In this document: in pieces, positions 50,001-59,376 of the stretch
Layout of the letters: every line of letters starts with the position of its first letter
How positions within the stretch are numbered: the first letter of the stretch is position 1
NCBI GenBank assembly: GCA_024281995.1
Contig: JAMWZW010000010.1
Span: 40,293 to 104,292, forward strand
Origin: Nitrosomonas sp.
GTDB taxonomy: Bacteria; Pseudomonadota; Gammaproteobacteria; Burkholderiales; Nitrosomonadaceae
Reading direction: 5' to 3'
Length of the DNA stretch: 64,000 bases
The notes under the pieces: generated by a model
Seen by the model: the letters and a program-made list of their open reading frames with translations, nothing else
Told to the model about the DNA's origin: nothing
Databases searched by the model: none
Position numbers and translations under genes: made by a program

Positions 50001-51077
50001 ATAGTTCGATTGACCATCGGCCCGATCGTATTCCCACGGTTGCACAAAAAACGGAATGTTCAGATTGGATACTGAGAAACCACATAATCCGGCTTTCGGT
50101 TTCGCGCCACGGCCGGTTGCGCCTTCATCACGGATTTCGCCACCAACACCGGTTGCTGCACCGGGAAATGGCGAAATAGCCGTCGGATGATTATGCGTCT
50201 CCACTTTCATCAAGATATGTGTTTTTTCTCGCGCGTAACCATAAATCTGCCCGTCACCTGCATAAAATCGGCTGATTTCCGCACCTTCGATGACGCTGGC
50301 ATTGTCCGCATATGCCACCAGCGTGCCTTGCGGGTGCATTTGATGCGTGTTGCGGATCATCGCAAACAGCGATTTATCCTGCGGCTTGCCGTCTACAATC
50401 CAATCCGCATTGAAGATTTTATGGCGGCAATGCTCGGAATTGGCTTGCGCGAACATCATCAATTCGACATCGGTTGGATTACGCGCCATTTGCTGAAAAT
50501 GAAAGACGAGATAACTGATTTCATCCACCGATAGCGCCAGTCCCATCGCTTGATTCGCTTGCTGCAGCGCTTCAATGCCGCCTTGTATCACATCAATGGT
50601 ATTGAGCGGTTTTGGCTCGAAATGCCGGAATAATTGCACAGCATCATCAAATGCCGAAAAAACCGCTTCAGTCATGCGGTCATGCAACAACGATTTGATC
50701 CGTGTTTTGTCTTCACTTGACAGTTTATTGTTGGATTGAATGTGATATGCAACTCCGCGCTCGATGCGCTCCACAGCCAATAATCCACAGTGATGCGCAA
50801 TATCCGTGGCTTTGGTCGACCATGGAGAAATCGTGCCAGGCCGCGGCAACACCAAAAAGAATTCACCGCGATGGTGTATATTTTCTTGTGTCTCATCGTG
50901 ATTGAGGAGCTTGCGCACTGCCCTCAATTCGGCGTCCTGCAAATCCTGCGTTATCGTACAGAAATGCCAATAGTCAGCCGTGAGCTGCGATACCGGCAAA
51001 CCCAGCATTTTAATTTGTTTGATTAATTTTTCTAGACGAAACGGAGAAAGCGCACGTCCACCACAAAATTGAAGCAT
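47088..51077 (-). CDS. purL: Phosphoribosylformylglycinamidine synthase
   Basis: A 1329-residue large-type PurL of purine synthesis, converting FGAR, glutamine and ATP to FGAM. It has the N-terminal PurS-like domain, the linker, two AIR-synthase domains ([32 protein letters not shown]) and a C-terminal glutaminase with the nucleophile cysteine in GVCNGCQMM and the HPER end. I prefer ATG at 51077; an upstream in-frame start at 51137 adds a hydrophobic stretch that family members lack. It diverges from nnr. Confidence 0.95.
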   Translation of the reverse strand: MLQFCGGRALSPFRLEKLIKQIKMLGLPVSQLTADYWHFCTITQDLQDAELRAVRKLLNHDETQENIHHRGEFFLVLPRPGTISPWSTKATDIAHHCGLLAVERIERGVAYHIQSNNKLSSEDKTRIKSLLHDRMTEAVFSAFDDAVQLFRHFEPKPLNTIDVIQGGIEALQQANQAMGLALSVDEISYLVFHFQQMARNPTDVELMMFAQANSEHCRHKIFNADWIVDGKPQDKSLFAMIRNTHQMHPQGTLVAYADNASVIEGAEISRFYAGDGQIYGYAREKTHILMKVETHNHPTAISPFPGAATGVGGEIRDEGATGRGAKPKAGLCGFSVSNLNIPFFVQPWEYDRADGQSNYGKPGRIASALQIMLEGPIGGAAFNNEFGRPNLAGYFRTFEERVAGEMRGYHKPIMLAGGIGQISDVHVCKQKFPADALLIQLGGPGMLIGLGGGAASSMDTGSNIEALDFDSVQRGNPEMQRRAQEVIDRCWQLQRSGVENPILSIHDVGAGGLSNAFPELVYDSGCGGRFNLRAVPSEETSMSPMQIWSNEAQERYVLAIKPESLSLFQRICERERCPFAVVGEATRDEQLLVMDQQSAIPPVDMPLPVLLGKPPKMTRDVTHSDRILPALDWSEVNLTEAAYRVLRLPAVADKTFLITIGDRSVGGLSVRDQMVGPWQTPVADAAVTSMGYQTYLGEVFAIGERTPLALIDPKAAARMAVGEAITNIAAAAIERIEAIKLSANWMAAAGHAGEDAGLYDAVHTVGMKLCPQLGISIPVGKDSMSMKTAWEQSGICKQVTAPLSLIISAFATVTDVRNSLTPQLRTDCGDTELVLIDLGLGQNRLGGSALAQVYKQVGNHAPNIDGEAGAQKLKVFFTAIQQLNQENKLLAYHDRSDGGLFVTICEMAFAGHTGITVNLDQLCFDAQGNDIDGSELRPEQLSGRFLERLLAVLFNEELGAVVQIRTEHRQAVMQILAQAGLRDHSFIIGKLNATDDIRLMRNNKAVLAEKRVALQRAWSETTYHMQSLRDNPECAQQEFDRILDTADPGLQVVLSYDAHDDIARPFIQTGERPRVAILREQGVNGHMEMAAAFDRAGFLAVDVHMSDIIAGRISLKDFKGFAACGGFSYGDVLGAGEGWAKSILFNPRARDEFAAFFQRGDTFALGVCNGCQMMSNLHEIIPGAERWPRFRRNVSEQFEARLVMVEVQQSPSLFFDGMAGSRMPITVAHGEGRVEFSSVQSDNAAALVTLRYVDNHGQVTEKYPYNPNGSLLGITGLTTPDGRFNVLMPHPERVFRMTQHSWYPLKSRADAREDGSWVRLFRNARKWVG

Positions 51078-51167
51078 CAGAAGAAATAAAACGATTAGTA
51101 AAGATTGCAATTTTACACGAGAAGATGTACTTATCACTGATCATCCTACCCGTGCGAGCAAAATATA

Positions 51168-52685
51168 ATGACTGCCAATCCTGTGTATTTGACTGCGGAA
51201 ATACGTAAAATTGAACACCAAACGGCGATGCTTCCCAAGCCTCCGCGCTTAATGGAGAAAGCCGGGCTGGCAGCGGCACAAGTGATCCGTGACCAATTAC
51301 TTAGAAAATCCAAATGTTGCATTTTAATACTCGCCGGTCCGGGTAATAATGGTGGCGATGCCTTCGTCGTGGCACGCTATCTGAAGGAATGGGGCAATGC
51401 CATAACCGTAGTATTCAGCGGCGACCCCCAGCGCGCGCCATCCGATGCCAAACAAGCCATACAATCCTGGCTCGATATCGGCGGTGAAATTTCCGCCGCC
51501 ATACCTAACGGCGATAAAAACTGGGATATGATTGTCGACGGCTTGTTCGGCATCGGCTTGGATCAATCGCAAAATCGCCCGATTGAAGGCGAATACCGCG
51601 CATGGATCGAGACCGTCAATCCGATGAATGTACCGATTGTAGCACTCGACATTCCATCCGGATTGGGCAGTGACGATGGCTGCATTTACGGCGTTGCCAT
51701 TCGCGCGACGACTACCGTAACTTTCATTGGCTATAAACCCGGTTTATTCACCCACTACGGCCCCGAATGTTGCGGCACAGTCGTGCTGTGCGAACTTGAT
51801 ATCCATTTACCCGCCCCGCCCGAACCGCAAACTTGGTTATTGAACGATATTCTGGCGCAAACACTGCTGCCGCCTCCCCGCTCCGCCAATAGCCACAAGG
51901 GCTCTTTCGGTAACGTCGCGATACTGGGCGGCTCTACCGGCATGGTTGGCGCCGCACTGCTGGCTGGCCGATCGGCCTTGTATTTGGGAGCTGGACGCGT
52001 ATATCTGGGTTTATTGGCGGATAATGCGCCTGCAGTTGATTTTTCACAACCGGAATTGATGCTGCGCGCGCCCTCCGAGCTATTCACGTTAAAGCCCTTG
52101 AATTGCCTCGTAATAGGCCCCGGCTTAGGGCAATCCGCAACCGCATTATCGTGGCTGGAAACCGCGCTGATGAGCGAATACGCGTTGTTAGTGCTGGATG
52201 CCGATGCACTCAATTTGATTGCGCAACACCCGCATCTGGCCAAAAAGCTAAGTCAACGTAAGGCGCCGGCTATTTTGACACCCCACCCCGCCGAAGCCGC
52301 GCGCCTGCTGAAAACCGATATCACCGCCGTGCAACACGACCGCATGAATGCCGCCTTGCAACTCGCGCAGCAATCCAACAGCTACGTAGTATTAAAAGGC
52401 GCCGGCAGTATTTGCTGCTTTCCCAATGGCAAACGCTACCTCAACACCAGCGGCAACCCCGCACTCAGCACCGCCGGTACCGGCGATGTACTAGCCGGCA
52501 TCATCGCTGCACTGATCGCGCAAGGTTTGAACCCGGATCGAGCATTGTTACTGGCAGTTTATCTGCACGGCGCTGCAGCGGATCGATGGATGCAACAACA
52601 TCGTGGGATGTTGGGAATGGTGGCTTCGGAAGTGATTGCTGAGGCGCGAGAGTTGTTGAATGAGTGGGCGTATAAAAAAAACTAA
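51168..52685 (+). CDS. nnr: Bifunctional NAD(P)H-hydrate epimerase/dehydratase
   Basis: A 505-residue protein that repairs hydrated NAD(P)H. Residues 1-215 are the YjeF-type epimerase (ILAGPGNNGGDAFVVARYL), and residues about 225-500 the ADP/ATP-dependent dehydratase of the ribokinase fold (KGSFGNVAILGGSTGMVGAA, ILTPHPAEAARLL, STAGTGDVLAGIIAALIAQG). The DNA is richer in G+C than neighbouring accessory regions. It is converged upon by the truncated nuclease-like gene. Confidence 0.93.
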   Translation: MTANPVYLTAEIRKIEHQTAMLPKPPRLMEKAGLAAAQVIRDQLLRKSKCCILILAGPGNNGGDAFVVARYLKEWGNAITVVFSGDPQRAPSDAKQAIQSWLDIGGEISAAIPNGDKNWDMIVDGLFGIGLDQSQNRPIEGEYRAWIETVNPMNVPIVALDIPSGLGSDDGCIYGVAIRATTTVTFIGYKPGLFTHYGPECCGTVVLCELDIHLPAPPEPQTWLLNDILAQTLLPPPRSANSHKGSFGNVAILGGSTGMVGAALLAGRSALYLGAGRVYLGLLADNAPAVDFSQPELMLRAPSELFTLKPLNCLVIGPGLGQSATALSWLETALMSEYALLVLDADALNLIAQHPHLAKKLSQRKAPAILTPHPAEAARLLKTDITAVQHDRMNAALQLAQQSNSYVVLKGAGSICCFPNGKRYLNTSGNPALSTAGTGDVLAGIIAALIAQGLNPDRALLLAVYLHGAAADRWMQQHRGMLGMVASEVIAEARELLNEWAYKKN

Positions 52686-52773
52686 TGTTATAACAAAAAT
52701 ATATTATCAATCAGTTATGCATTTTATCATTTATCAGTAAGACGAGTTGTTTTTAATTTGTTCATCACCAGCA

Positions 52774-53196
52774 TCAATACTCAAACGCGGATTCATCGCC
52801 CATTGGGAAGTAGGAAGTATAAACTGGGATATTCCTGATTTCTGAGTGATACATAAAAGCAAATCTAATAATTGTACCTATTATTTTTTTGAGTCGCTGC
52901 TCAAAATCTTTTTGCCAAATTTGAGAATTTTGATAGATAAATTGGTCCATCATAAGCCTTGCAGAACGTACTAGTTCCTGATCGTTTTCTGCAGAAAAAG
53001 TTTTGTTACTAGGATTTAATATCTTAGATATATCCAAAGCTATTATTCCCCTGAGACCGGAGCCGATTTTTTCGGCAAATAATTTTTCCAATTGTTTGGA
53101 AGCATCTTTGGCATTTTTTTTAATACTACCCAACGATTCTATGTGCTTACATTCAACCCATAACTTTTTCCCATTTACCCTAGGTCCTGTTGACAT
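52774..53196 (-). pseudogene. IS-truncated nuclease-like gene, C-terminal part
   Basis: The frame encodes 140 residues, but its ATG (53194-53196) lies inside the left inverted repeat of the adjacent IS5 element, so the first residues (MST) are IS-derived. The host part begins at the CTAG duplication. It carries LWVECKHIES, which contains an E-x-K pair as in PD-(D/E)XK nucleases, then helices. The likely catalytic Asp and upstream part are missing. Across the element the frame stays open for about 80 bases to a TAG, with no ATG, so the original 5' end is lost or unclear. Family not assigned. Confidence 0.6.
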
Positions 53197-54038
53197 TTTT
53201 AACTAAGTATTTAATTTATAAAAACAAAATCGCAATATTGAGGTTCCTACACCACTAACAAAACGAGTTTGCGATGCCTCGATTGATGCTCAGTGATGAG
53301 TTTTGGTCGAAGCTGGAGAAGATTCTGCTTCAAGAAGCGATTTATAACAAGCGCAATCTGCGCATGACGGTAGAAGGAATACTGTATCGAATGCGGGTTG
53401 GCTGTCCGTGGCGAGACCTGCCCAAGGCGTTCGGCGGCTGGAATTCCATCTATAAAAGATTCAATGCGTGGTCATTAAGCAACAAATGGTTAAGGATTTT
53501 CAAGGCGTTGGCTATTGATCCGGATTGGGAATGGGAATTTATTGATGGCGGCTATGTTAAAGCGCATCAGCATAGTGCGGGAGCAGCGAGTCAAGATTCG
53601 CAGGCTGAAGGTCAAAAGCCGTGCAGGCAATACCACAAAGATCCATTTAGCGGTCGATGGTTATGGTTTACCAGTTGAGTTTGAAATTACCGGTGGAGAA
53701 ATCAATGACTGTTCTGCAGCACCTGAGTTGATTGCCAGGTTGCCTGATGCGAAAGCGATTGTTGCGGACAAAGGCTATGACAGCGAATGTATACGGGAAC
53801 AGATAACGAAGAAGGGGGTTCGAGCTGTAATACCGAGAAAGCGCAACTCGTTGAAGGGTAACGCAGATATGGATTGGGGTTTGTATAGATGCCGGCATTT
53901 GGTGGAGAATGCTATTGCCCGGCTAAAGCAGTATCGGGCAATAGCGACACGATACGACAAACTAAAGCGAAATTTTGAGAGTATGGTAGCCATGGCGTGT
54001 GGATTTCTGTGGCTACCTATGTGAAATGTCAACAGACC
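53184..54038 (+). mobile_element. IS5-family insertion sequence with CTAG target duplication
   Basis: An 855-bp element with ends GTCCTGTTGACATTT (53184-53198) and inverted GGTCTGTTGACATTT (54024-54038), 13 of 15 alike. It is flanked by CTAG (53180-53183 and 54039-54042), fitting the YTAR-type target of IS427-like members. One transposase gene fills it. Confidence 0.85.
53274..54024 (+). pseudogene. IS5-family (IS427-like) transposase, frameshifted
   Basis: Two overlapping frames. The first (53274-53678) holds the N-terminal domain (RVGCPWRDLPKAFGGWNSIYKRFNAW) and the first Asp in FIDGGYVKAHQH; the second resumes at about 53612 with SRAGNTTKIHLAVDGYGLPVEF, the second Asp in VADKGYDSE and Glu in LVENAIARLKQYRA. 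Deleting one A from the AAAA run at 53614-53617 restores a single frame. It is +1 relative to the upstream frame, unlike the -1 slippage known for some relatives, so a mutation is more likely than programmed shifting. Confidence 0.75.
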
Positions 54039-54112
54039 CTAGGCGACAATAAATAAAACAAGCAAGCGTAAAAAGTTATCCAACGCGATTGTTCTATCTT
54101 CCCATCAATAAC

Positions 54113-54159
54113 TGTAATACGCGTTATCTATCTATCAGTCTAGAGTCACGCGTATTACA
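54113..54159. repeat. 11-bp inverted repeat after the sbt operon
   Basis: TGTAATACGCG (54113-54123) and CGCGTATTACA (54149-54159) match perfectly with a 25-base spacer. It lies about 50 bases after the second SbtB-like gene. No T tract follows on either strand, so a regulatory site or RNA processing hairpin is as likely as a terminator. Confidence 0.5.
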
Positions 54160-54211
54160 ATTCAAGAAAGAACTTTTTAATCAGAAAAAACGATTTATTA
54201 TTTTTGTGCGA

Positions 54212-54529
54212 TTAATATGAAACAGCAGGTCCTTCAACCCAGTAGCAATCTGAAATAAGACACATACCACCTAACCCTTTCATTACTGGTCTTAATTCGT
54301 TAAGGACCTTTTGTGCTTGGTCATCTTTACAAGCAAGGACGACGACAACATTTTCTTGTTCCATCAAAACATCATCAGGATTACGCGCTCCCCTTGAACC
54401 ATAGCCACCAGCATTTTTAATTACGGTATAACCACGTACAGAGCATTTTTCAAGCAATTCCATCAATTGTTCGAGTTGTTCTATACCGATAACAATCTCG
54501 AATCGTTTCATGGCAATTGTATTATTCAT
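54212..54529 (-). CDS. SbtB-like PII-family protein, copy 2
   Basis: A 105-residue PII-like protein: MKRFEIVIGIEQLEQLMELL, then GGYGSRGARNPDDVL and QENVVVVLACKDDQA, ending with GMCLISDC. It is about two thirds identical to the preceding 54551-54862 product, so it is a tandem duplicate. AGGAA lies upstream of the ATG. SbtB proteins bind adenine nucleotides and regulate the bicarbonate transporter SbtA. The C-terminal Cys-x4-Cys pair may be redox-sensitive; that is inference. Confidence 0.8.
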   Translation of the reverse strand: MNNTIAMKRFEIVIGIEQLEQLMELLEKCSVRGYTVIKNAGGYGSRGARNPDDVLMEQENVVVVLACKDDQAQKVLNELRPVMKGLGGMCLISDCYWVEGPAVSY

Positions 54530-54550
54530 ATTAATTTTCCTTTCGTATTA

Positions 54551-54862
54551 TTAAATAGTTAATTGTTGAACCCGTTGGCAATCTGAAATAATGCACATAC
54601 CACTTAGAGTTTTCCTCGCGGGTATAATTTCACTCAGTATGTTATGAACTTGATCTTCTTTGCAAGCAAGAATAACTAAAATGTTTTCCTCAGTGAGAAG
54701 AACGTCGTCGGGATTTCGTATGCCTCGCGATCCATATCCGCCTATATTCTTGATAAGCGTGTAATCTCGAACCCCGCATCTTTTTAACAACTCCATTAAT
54801 TGATCGAGTTGTTCTATACCAACGACAATTTCAAATCGCTTCATTTCAATTGTGTTATTCAT
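54551..54862 (-). CDS. SbtB-like PII-family protein, copy 1
   Basis: A 103-residue PII-like protein directly after sbtA: MKRFEIVVGIEQLDQLMELL, GGYGSRGIRNPDDVL, EENILVILACKEDQV, then GMCIISDC. I use the ATG at 54862 (MNNTIEMKR) because the duplicate starts the same way; an in-frame ATG at 54874 is possible. It probably regulates SbtA. Differences from copy 2 gather in the C-terminal tail (QRVQQLTI versus YWVEGPAVSY), hinting at divergent ligands or partners. Confidence 0.8.
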   Translation of the reverse strand: MNNTIEMKRFEIVVGIEQLDQLMELLKRCGVRDYTLIKNIGGYGSRGIRNPDDVLLTEENILVILACKEDQVHNILSEIIPARKTLSGMCIISDCQRVQQLTI

Positions 54863-54917
54863 AAGCTTTGCCAAAGGGTTTAGAAATTATTCGATAAACT
54901 TGCTTGTTTTTAAATTC

Positions 54918-55874
54918 TTAAACTGCCATGCCATGAAACCAATGAGCCATCTCCCAATAAATAGGTACCCCTATGAATATATTAAAGGGAAAGGTTACAC
55001 CTAAAGAAGCTCCAATTGAAACTGCGGGGTCAGCATCCGGTACGGCAATACGCATAGCTGCAGGAGCAGCGATATACGAACAGCTTGCATACAACACTGC
55101 TAACAACATTGTGCCACCTTCTGACAAGCCAAATATCCAACCCAAATAGGCGCCAAACAATCCAGCCGTTAATGGAAAAAGAATACCAAAGCAAACGATA
55201 AAAATACCTTTTTGCATAACCGCTTTCAATCTTGATGCTGCCAACAAGCCCATTTCGAGCAAGAAGAAAGCCAGTACACCCATAAACAAATCCATGAACA
55301 TTTTATCCAGTGGGGATACCAAATTCATTACACCCGCGTAATAACCAATAATCACACCCGCTATCAACAGATAAAGGCTGGTACCGGTTAGAATTTCATG
55401 CATCAATTTGCCCCATTTGGTTTCTCCTCCACCAGCACCGGCACGCGCCAGGATTGTACCCGTTACCAATGCAGGTATTTCCATCAGCGCCATAATCAGT
55501 ACCATATAGCCTTCAGACGGTTCATCTTTTGCTGCCAGAAACGCTACTCCCACAGCAAAGGTCACCGCGCTCACCGAGCCATAGTGCGCAGAAATAGCAC
55601 CCGCATCAGCCTGAGTGAATTTACCAATGAATCTTAATATCGGGTAAGCTGTCAGTGGAATAAGCGCCGCTAAGACGACCATAGAGACAGCAATGGGCAG
55701 TACTTCCATAATCTCGTACTTGGCCATCGACACGCCACCTTTAAAACCAATGGCTATCAACAAAAAAAGACTTAAGCTCTTATATAAAGCTTCAGGTATT
55801 TTAAGGTCAGATTTTATTACACCTGCCAACACCCCGAATACAAAAAACAATACAACTGGTTGTAAAGTTGCCAT
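54918..55874 (-). CDS. sbtA: SbtA-like sodium-dependent bicarbonate transporter
   Basis: A 318-residue membrane protein with about ten helices. Characteristic blocks are FFVFGVLAGVIKSDLKIPEAL, FLLIAIGFKGGVSMAK, DAGAISAHYGSVSAVTFAVG and SCSYIAAPAAMRIAVPDADP (the last 20 residues), with FPFNIFIGVPIYWEMAHW near the end. It belongs to the DUF897/SbtA family and would import HCO3- with Na+. It leads the sbtA-sbtB-sbtB operon, with GGGAG before the ATG. Bicarbonate supply fits CO2 fixation, but no RuBisCO gene is in the window. Confidence 0.85.
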   Translation of the reverse strand: MATLQPVVLFFVFGVLAGVIKSDLKIPEALYKSLSLFLLIAIGFKGGVSMAKYEIMEVLPIAVSMVVLAALIPLTAYPILRFIGKFTQADAGAISAHYGSVSAVTFAVGVAFLAAKDEPSEGYMVLIMALMEIPALVTGTILARAGAGGGETKWGKLMHEILTGTSLYLLIAGVIIGYYAGVMNLVSPLDKMFMDLFMGVLAFFLLEMGLLAASRLKAVMQKGIFIVCFGILFPLTAGLFGAYLGWIFGLSEGGTMLLAVLYASCSYIAAPAAMRIAVPDADPAVSIGASLGVTFPFNIFIGVPIYWEMAHWFHGMAV

Positions 55875-56153
55875 GCAAAACTCCCTCTTACTTAGTTATT
55901 TTATATTTAATTTATTAACATTCTTAGCATCGTATATGCTCAAAGTTCCACAAACTTAGAGCACAAATAATCTCAATCCCCACTAACAATCGGATCAGTT
56001 TGTTGACTAAGTTTCAGAAACGCAATTATCTATACGAAGTACACGACGATAAGAAATACTTTTCTCAGCTCTGCAAATCCGTGATTTAACTGCCACTCAC
56101 AACGAAACGTTAACACAAGAAATGTGAAGAATTCGTGAAGTGAAAATCAAGTG

Positions 56154-57443
56154 TTATCGCTTAAAATTTTCAGGGAAAGTAATATGAAATGTAGTGCCTT
56201 TGCCAGGTGTACTATCGACTTCGATAAGCCAATCATAGTAATTGCAGATTCGCTTTACGATAGCTAGCCCAATACCCAGGCCCTCACCTTGTGTAGAGCC
56301 GCGGAAAAAACGTTCATATAATAAAGGCAAATAAGCGGGTTCTATACCTATGCCAGAATCCGAAATGGATAGTCGCCGATTGTTGAATTCAACTCGGATA
56401 AAACCCTGTTCGGTATATTGCACAGCGTTCCTAAGTAAGTTCATCAAGGCGGTATGCAGGGCTTGGCGATTGAGTGTAACAGTAACGGATGGGGCGATGT
56501 TGACTTCAAAATTCAGTCGCTTGCGGTAAATTTCTGTACATATGGGTTCTACTGCATCAAAAACACATTCGGCTATTGCCACAGGTTCAACAACTCCCAA
56601 CGATTGTTCACGCGCTAGGAATAACAAGGCTTGCAATTGCTCACCCATGCGGGTGGCCGCGGATTCGACCATTTTTATGCGATGATAAGCACGCGTAGGT
56701 AAATCGGGTATTGCAGTCAATAATTCGCAACTGGTCAAAATTGTTGTAATTGGTGTTCTTAGCTCGTGGCTGATATTGGCTGTAAATTCCTGTTCACGTT
56801 GCAGCATGCGTCTAATGCGGTTTTGATAATCATCCAGTGCCCGCGCAAGTTGTGCGACTTCTTCATCCATATCGGGCTGTGTTAGTAGTCCGACTTGAAG
56901 ATCTCCCGGGGCAAGCAAGCTTACACGATCCGCGAGATCGGTCACTTGTTTGACAAGGATTCCTGCGAGTAAATACCCGACAATAAATGCGATGGCTACG
57001 ACCACCACCCAGGATAACAGAATAAGTAATCTGAGCTTACTTAAACGCTGTTGGTGAAGTGTAATTCGATAAGCGACCAGGAATTTCACTTCATCTATAG
57101 TACGTACCAATACATGAAAATCTTCTATGCCATAGTAAATACGATGATAACCACTACTCATTCCGCGTAAATAAGCGGGAATCTGTAGTTCATCATCAAT
57201 AGTATGAATGACATAGCTTTTCAGGTGTGAGCCAACCTGAGAAATGAAATCAGAGTGTTTTTGATAGCGTTGAACAAGGTGGTCCATTTCCATTTCTATC
57301 ACCTGTTCGATGTGCGCTTCTTCGATGTTATCTGAAGCGAAATAGAGAATAATGCACAGTGTCCCGACAATAAAAATACTGAAAGTTGCAAGCGCTACTG
57401 CAACTCGGTAGCGTAGGCTATGTTCAATCGGAAACTTGAGCAC
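56154..57443 (-). CDS. Sensor histidine kinase (QseC/PmrB-like)
   Basis: A 429-residue membrane kinase with two helices near the N-terminus (AVALATFSIFIVGTLCIILYF and LLILLSWVVVVAIAFIVGYLL), a short periplasmic domain between them, a HAMP region, the phospho-acceptor in SHELRTP (His226), and an ATPase domain with NLLRNAVQYT, DSGIGIEP and GLGIGLAIVKRI. The start is GTG at 57441-57443, overlapping the regulator gene by 20 bases. The signal sensed is unknown. Confidence 0.88.
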   Translation of the reverse strand: MLKFPIEHSLRYRVAVALATFSIFIVGTLCIILYFASDNIEEAHIEQVIEMEMDHLVQRYQKHSDFISQVGSHLKSYVIHTIDDELQIPAYLRGMSSGYHRIYYGIEDFHVLVRTIDEVKFLVAYRITLHQQRLSKLRLLILLSWVVVVAIAFIVGYLLAGILVKQVTDLADRVSLLAPGDLQVGLLTQPDMDEEVAQLARALDDYQNRIRRMLQREQEFTANISHELRTPITTILTSCELLTAIPDLPTRAYHRIKMVESAATRMGEQLQALLFLAREQSLGVVEPVAIAECVFDAVEPICTEIYRKRLNFEVNIAPSVTVTLNRQALHTALMNLLRNAVQYTEQGFIRVEFNNRRLSISDSGIGIEPAYLPLLYERFFRGSTQGEGLGIGLAIVKRICNYYDWLIEVDSTPGKGTTFHITFPENFKR

Positions 57444-58113
57444 GAGTAGTCAAACAATAACCAAGGCCATGGACTGTTTCGATGGGGTCATAACCTCCTG
57501 CTTTCATGAGTGCCCGACGCAAGATATGCATATGACTGCGCAACGTATCGCTGGTTTCCTGAACATCTTCCCAGGCTTCTAATTCGAGTTCTTCACGGCT
57601 GAATACCCGACCTGGCTCGCTCATCATTAGTGCTAATAAACGTATACACTTAGGCGGAAGCTTAACATTTTGATTTTCAAAACGTATGGAAAGGGTTTTG
57701 GGATCGAAAGAAAGCTTGTCAAATTCTAATTTGCGATTAGCGACCTTACCGACATGTCTTTTATGCATTGCCAGCAGGCGGGCTTCGACTTCTTTTAAGG
57801 CAAATGGCTTAATGAGATAGTCATCTGCGCCAAATTCGAAACCTGTCAATTTGTCCTCTAACGTATCGCGTGCTGTCAACATCAGAATGGGTGTGTCAAT
57901 TTGGGATTCTTGTCGCAATTTTCGGCATAACGTCATGCCATTCATTCCGGGCAAGCCTAAATCAAGTAAAATTGCATCAAATCGTTGGGTTACAGCCAGA
58001 TGAAGTCCAGCAATACCATTTGCAGCTGCGTCAACACTATGTCCTCGGGATTCCAGAAAATCATAAAGATTGGCAGCGATCGCAAGGTCATCTTCAATAA
58101 TTAATATATGCAT
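57424..58113 (-). CDS. OmpR/PhoB-family response regulator
   Basis: A 229-residue regulator with a receiver domain (IIEDD, phospho-acceptor Asp51 in LLDLGLPG, KPFALKEVEARL) and a winged-helix DNA-binding domain (RLLALMMSEPGRVFSREELE, TLRSHMHILRRALMKAG). ATG at 58113 is preceded by CAGG. It partners the kinase gene that overlaps it. It follows hemE by 27 bases, so all three may be co-transcribed. Confidence 0.9.
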   Translation of the reverse strand: MHILIIEDDLAIAANLYDFLESRGHSVDAAANGIAGLHLAVTQRFDAILLDLGLPGMNGMTLCRKLRQESQIDTPILMLTARDTLEDKLTGFEFGADDYLIKPFALKEVEARLLAMHKRHVGKVANRKLEFDKLSFDPKTLSIRFENQNVKLPPKCIRLLALMMSEPGRVFSREELELEAWEDVQETSDTLRSHMHILRRALMKAGGYDPIETVHGLGYCLTTRAQVSD

Positions 58114-58140
58114 ATCACTTACCTGCAAATTAAAGTTTTT

Positions 58141-59214
58141 TTAAGTACTCCCTGAATGAAATTCACGGCTTAAAGTGTGTACGGCTTCAACTAAAGCCGC
58201 TGCATTTTCAGGTGGAGTAAACTGCGAAATACCATGCCCTAGGTTAAATACATGACCACTACCATTGCCGTAGCTAGTGAGAATTTTTTTTACCTCGGCA
58301 GTGATTATTTCAGGTGATGCGAAAAGTACCGATGGATCAAGATTGCCTTGTAAAGCAACTTTCATTCCTACACGTTGGCGTGCCTCACCAATATCGATTG
58401 TCCAGTCCAATCCAACAGCATCACAACCAATATCAGCAATAGCTTCCAACCATAAACCGCCACCTTTGGTAAAAACGATACCGGGAACTGGTATTCCATC
58501 ATGCTGACGTTTTAAGCCAGCAATAATTTGTTGCATGTATTGTAATGAGAATTCCCGATAAGCAGCATGTGATAAAGCGCCTCCCCATGTGTCAAAAATC
58601 ATTACAATCTGAGCACCGGATTCTATTTGGGCGTTAAGATAAGTTGTTACTGCTTTGGCATTGATACCAAGAATATGATGCAATAGTTCAGGACGCTGAT
58701 AAAGCATTGTTTTGATTTCACGGAATTCGGTACCACCCCGGCCTTCAACCATATAGCAGGCAAGTGTAAAAGGACTGCCCGAAAAACCAATCAAGGGTAC
58801 ACGGCCATCCAGAGCCTTGCGGATTTCTGAGACGGCATCCATTACATAACGCAATTCTGCAGCAGGATCAGGAACCGACAGCGCATGAATTTCGTTTTCA
58901 TTGCGTAAAGGGCGTTCAAACATTGGCCCTTCACCTTGTGAAAAATACAACCCTAACCCCATGGCATCGGGAATTGTTAGGATGTCAGAAAATAGAATTG
59001 CCGCATCCAGTGGAAATCGTGCCAGGGGTTGCAAGGTTACTTCGGTGGCGAAAGCTGGACTCTTGCATAGGGAGAGAAAATCTCCGGCACGCGCCCGTGT
59101 GGCGTTGTATTCTGCTAAATATCTACCTGCCTGCCGCATCAGCCATACTGGGGTATATTCAACAGGTTGTTTCAGGAGTGCGCGCAGTAACGTATCGTTT
59201 TTAAGTATTGTCAT
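58141..59214 (-). CDS. hemE: Uroporphyrinogen decarboxylase
   Basis: A 357-residue cytoplasmic haem-biosynthesis enzyme that converts uroporphyrinogen III to coproporphyrinogen III. Signature blocks are [19 protein letters not shown] near the start, [36 protein letters not shown] and [17 protein letters not shown]. The start at 59214 is chosen since GAGG lies 8 bases upstream. Precedes the two-component genes. Confidence 0.95.
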   Translation of the reverse strand: MTILKNDTLLRALLKQPVEYTPVWLMRQAGRYLAEYNATRARAGDFLSLCKSPAFATEVTLQPLARFPLDAAILFSDILTIPDAMGLGLYFSQGEGPMFERPLRNENEIHALSVPDPAAELRYVMDAVSEIRKALDGRVPLIGFSGSPFTLACYMVEGRGGTEFREIKTMLYQRPELLHHILGINAKAVTTYLNAQIESGAQIVMIFDTWGGALSHAAYREFSLQYMQQIIAGLKRQHDGIPVPGIVFTKGGGLWLEAIADIGCDAVGLDWTIDIGEARQRVGMKVALQGNLDPSVLFASPEIITAEVKKILTSYGNGSGHVFNLGHGISQFTPPENAAALVEAVHTLSREFHSGST

Positions 59215-59376
59215 CAAAAAAGCCTCTGTCTTATTGTTTTTTTAAAAGGCTACTCTTAAATTTAAGCCCATTTAACTATATTCTATATTACCAGCGAATG
59301 GCTATTACGTACATTGTCGGCTTTGTATAAGAAGGTTTCTTTGATTAAAAAAGCTTGCTTGAGATTGGTCGCCAAT

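Noticed and set aside
47088-51077. Many long antisense frames opposite purL and the glucan synthase
   Set aside because: They follow codon bias of the real genes, lack ribosome-binding sites and have no coherent domains.
53612-53620. Programmed frameshift in the IS5 transposase at AAAAG
   Set aside because: The needed shift is +1, while the known slippage in related elements is -1; a one-base insertion explains it more simply.
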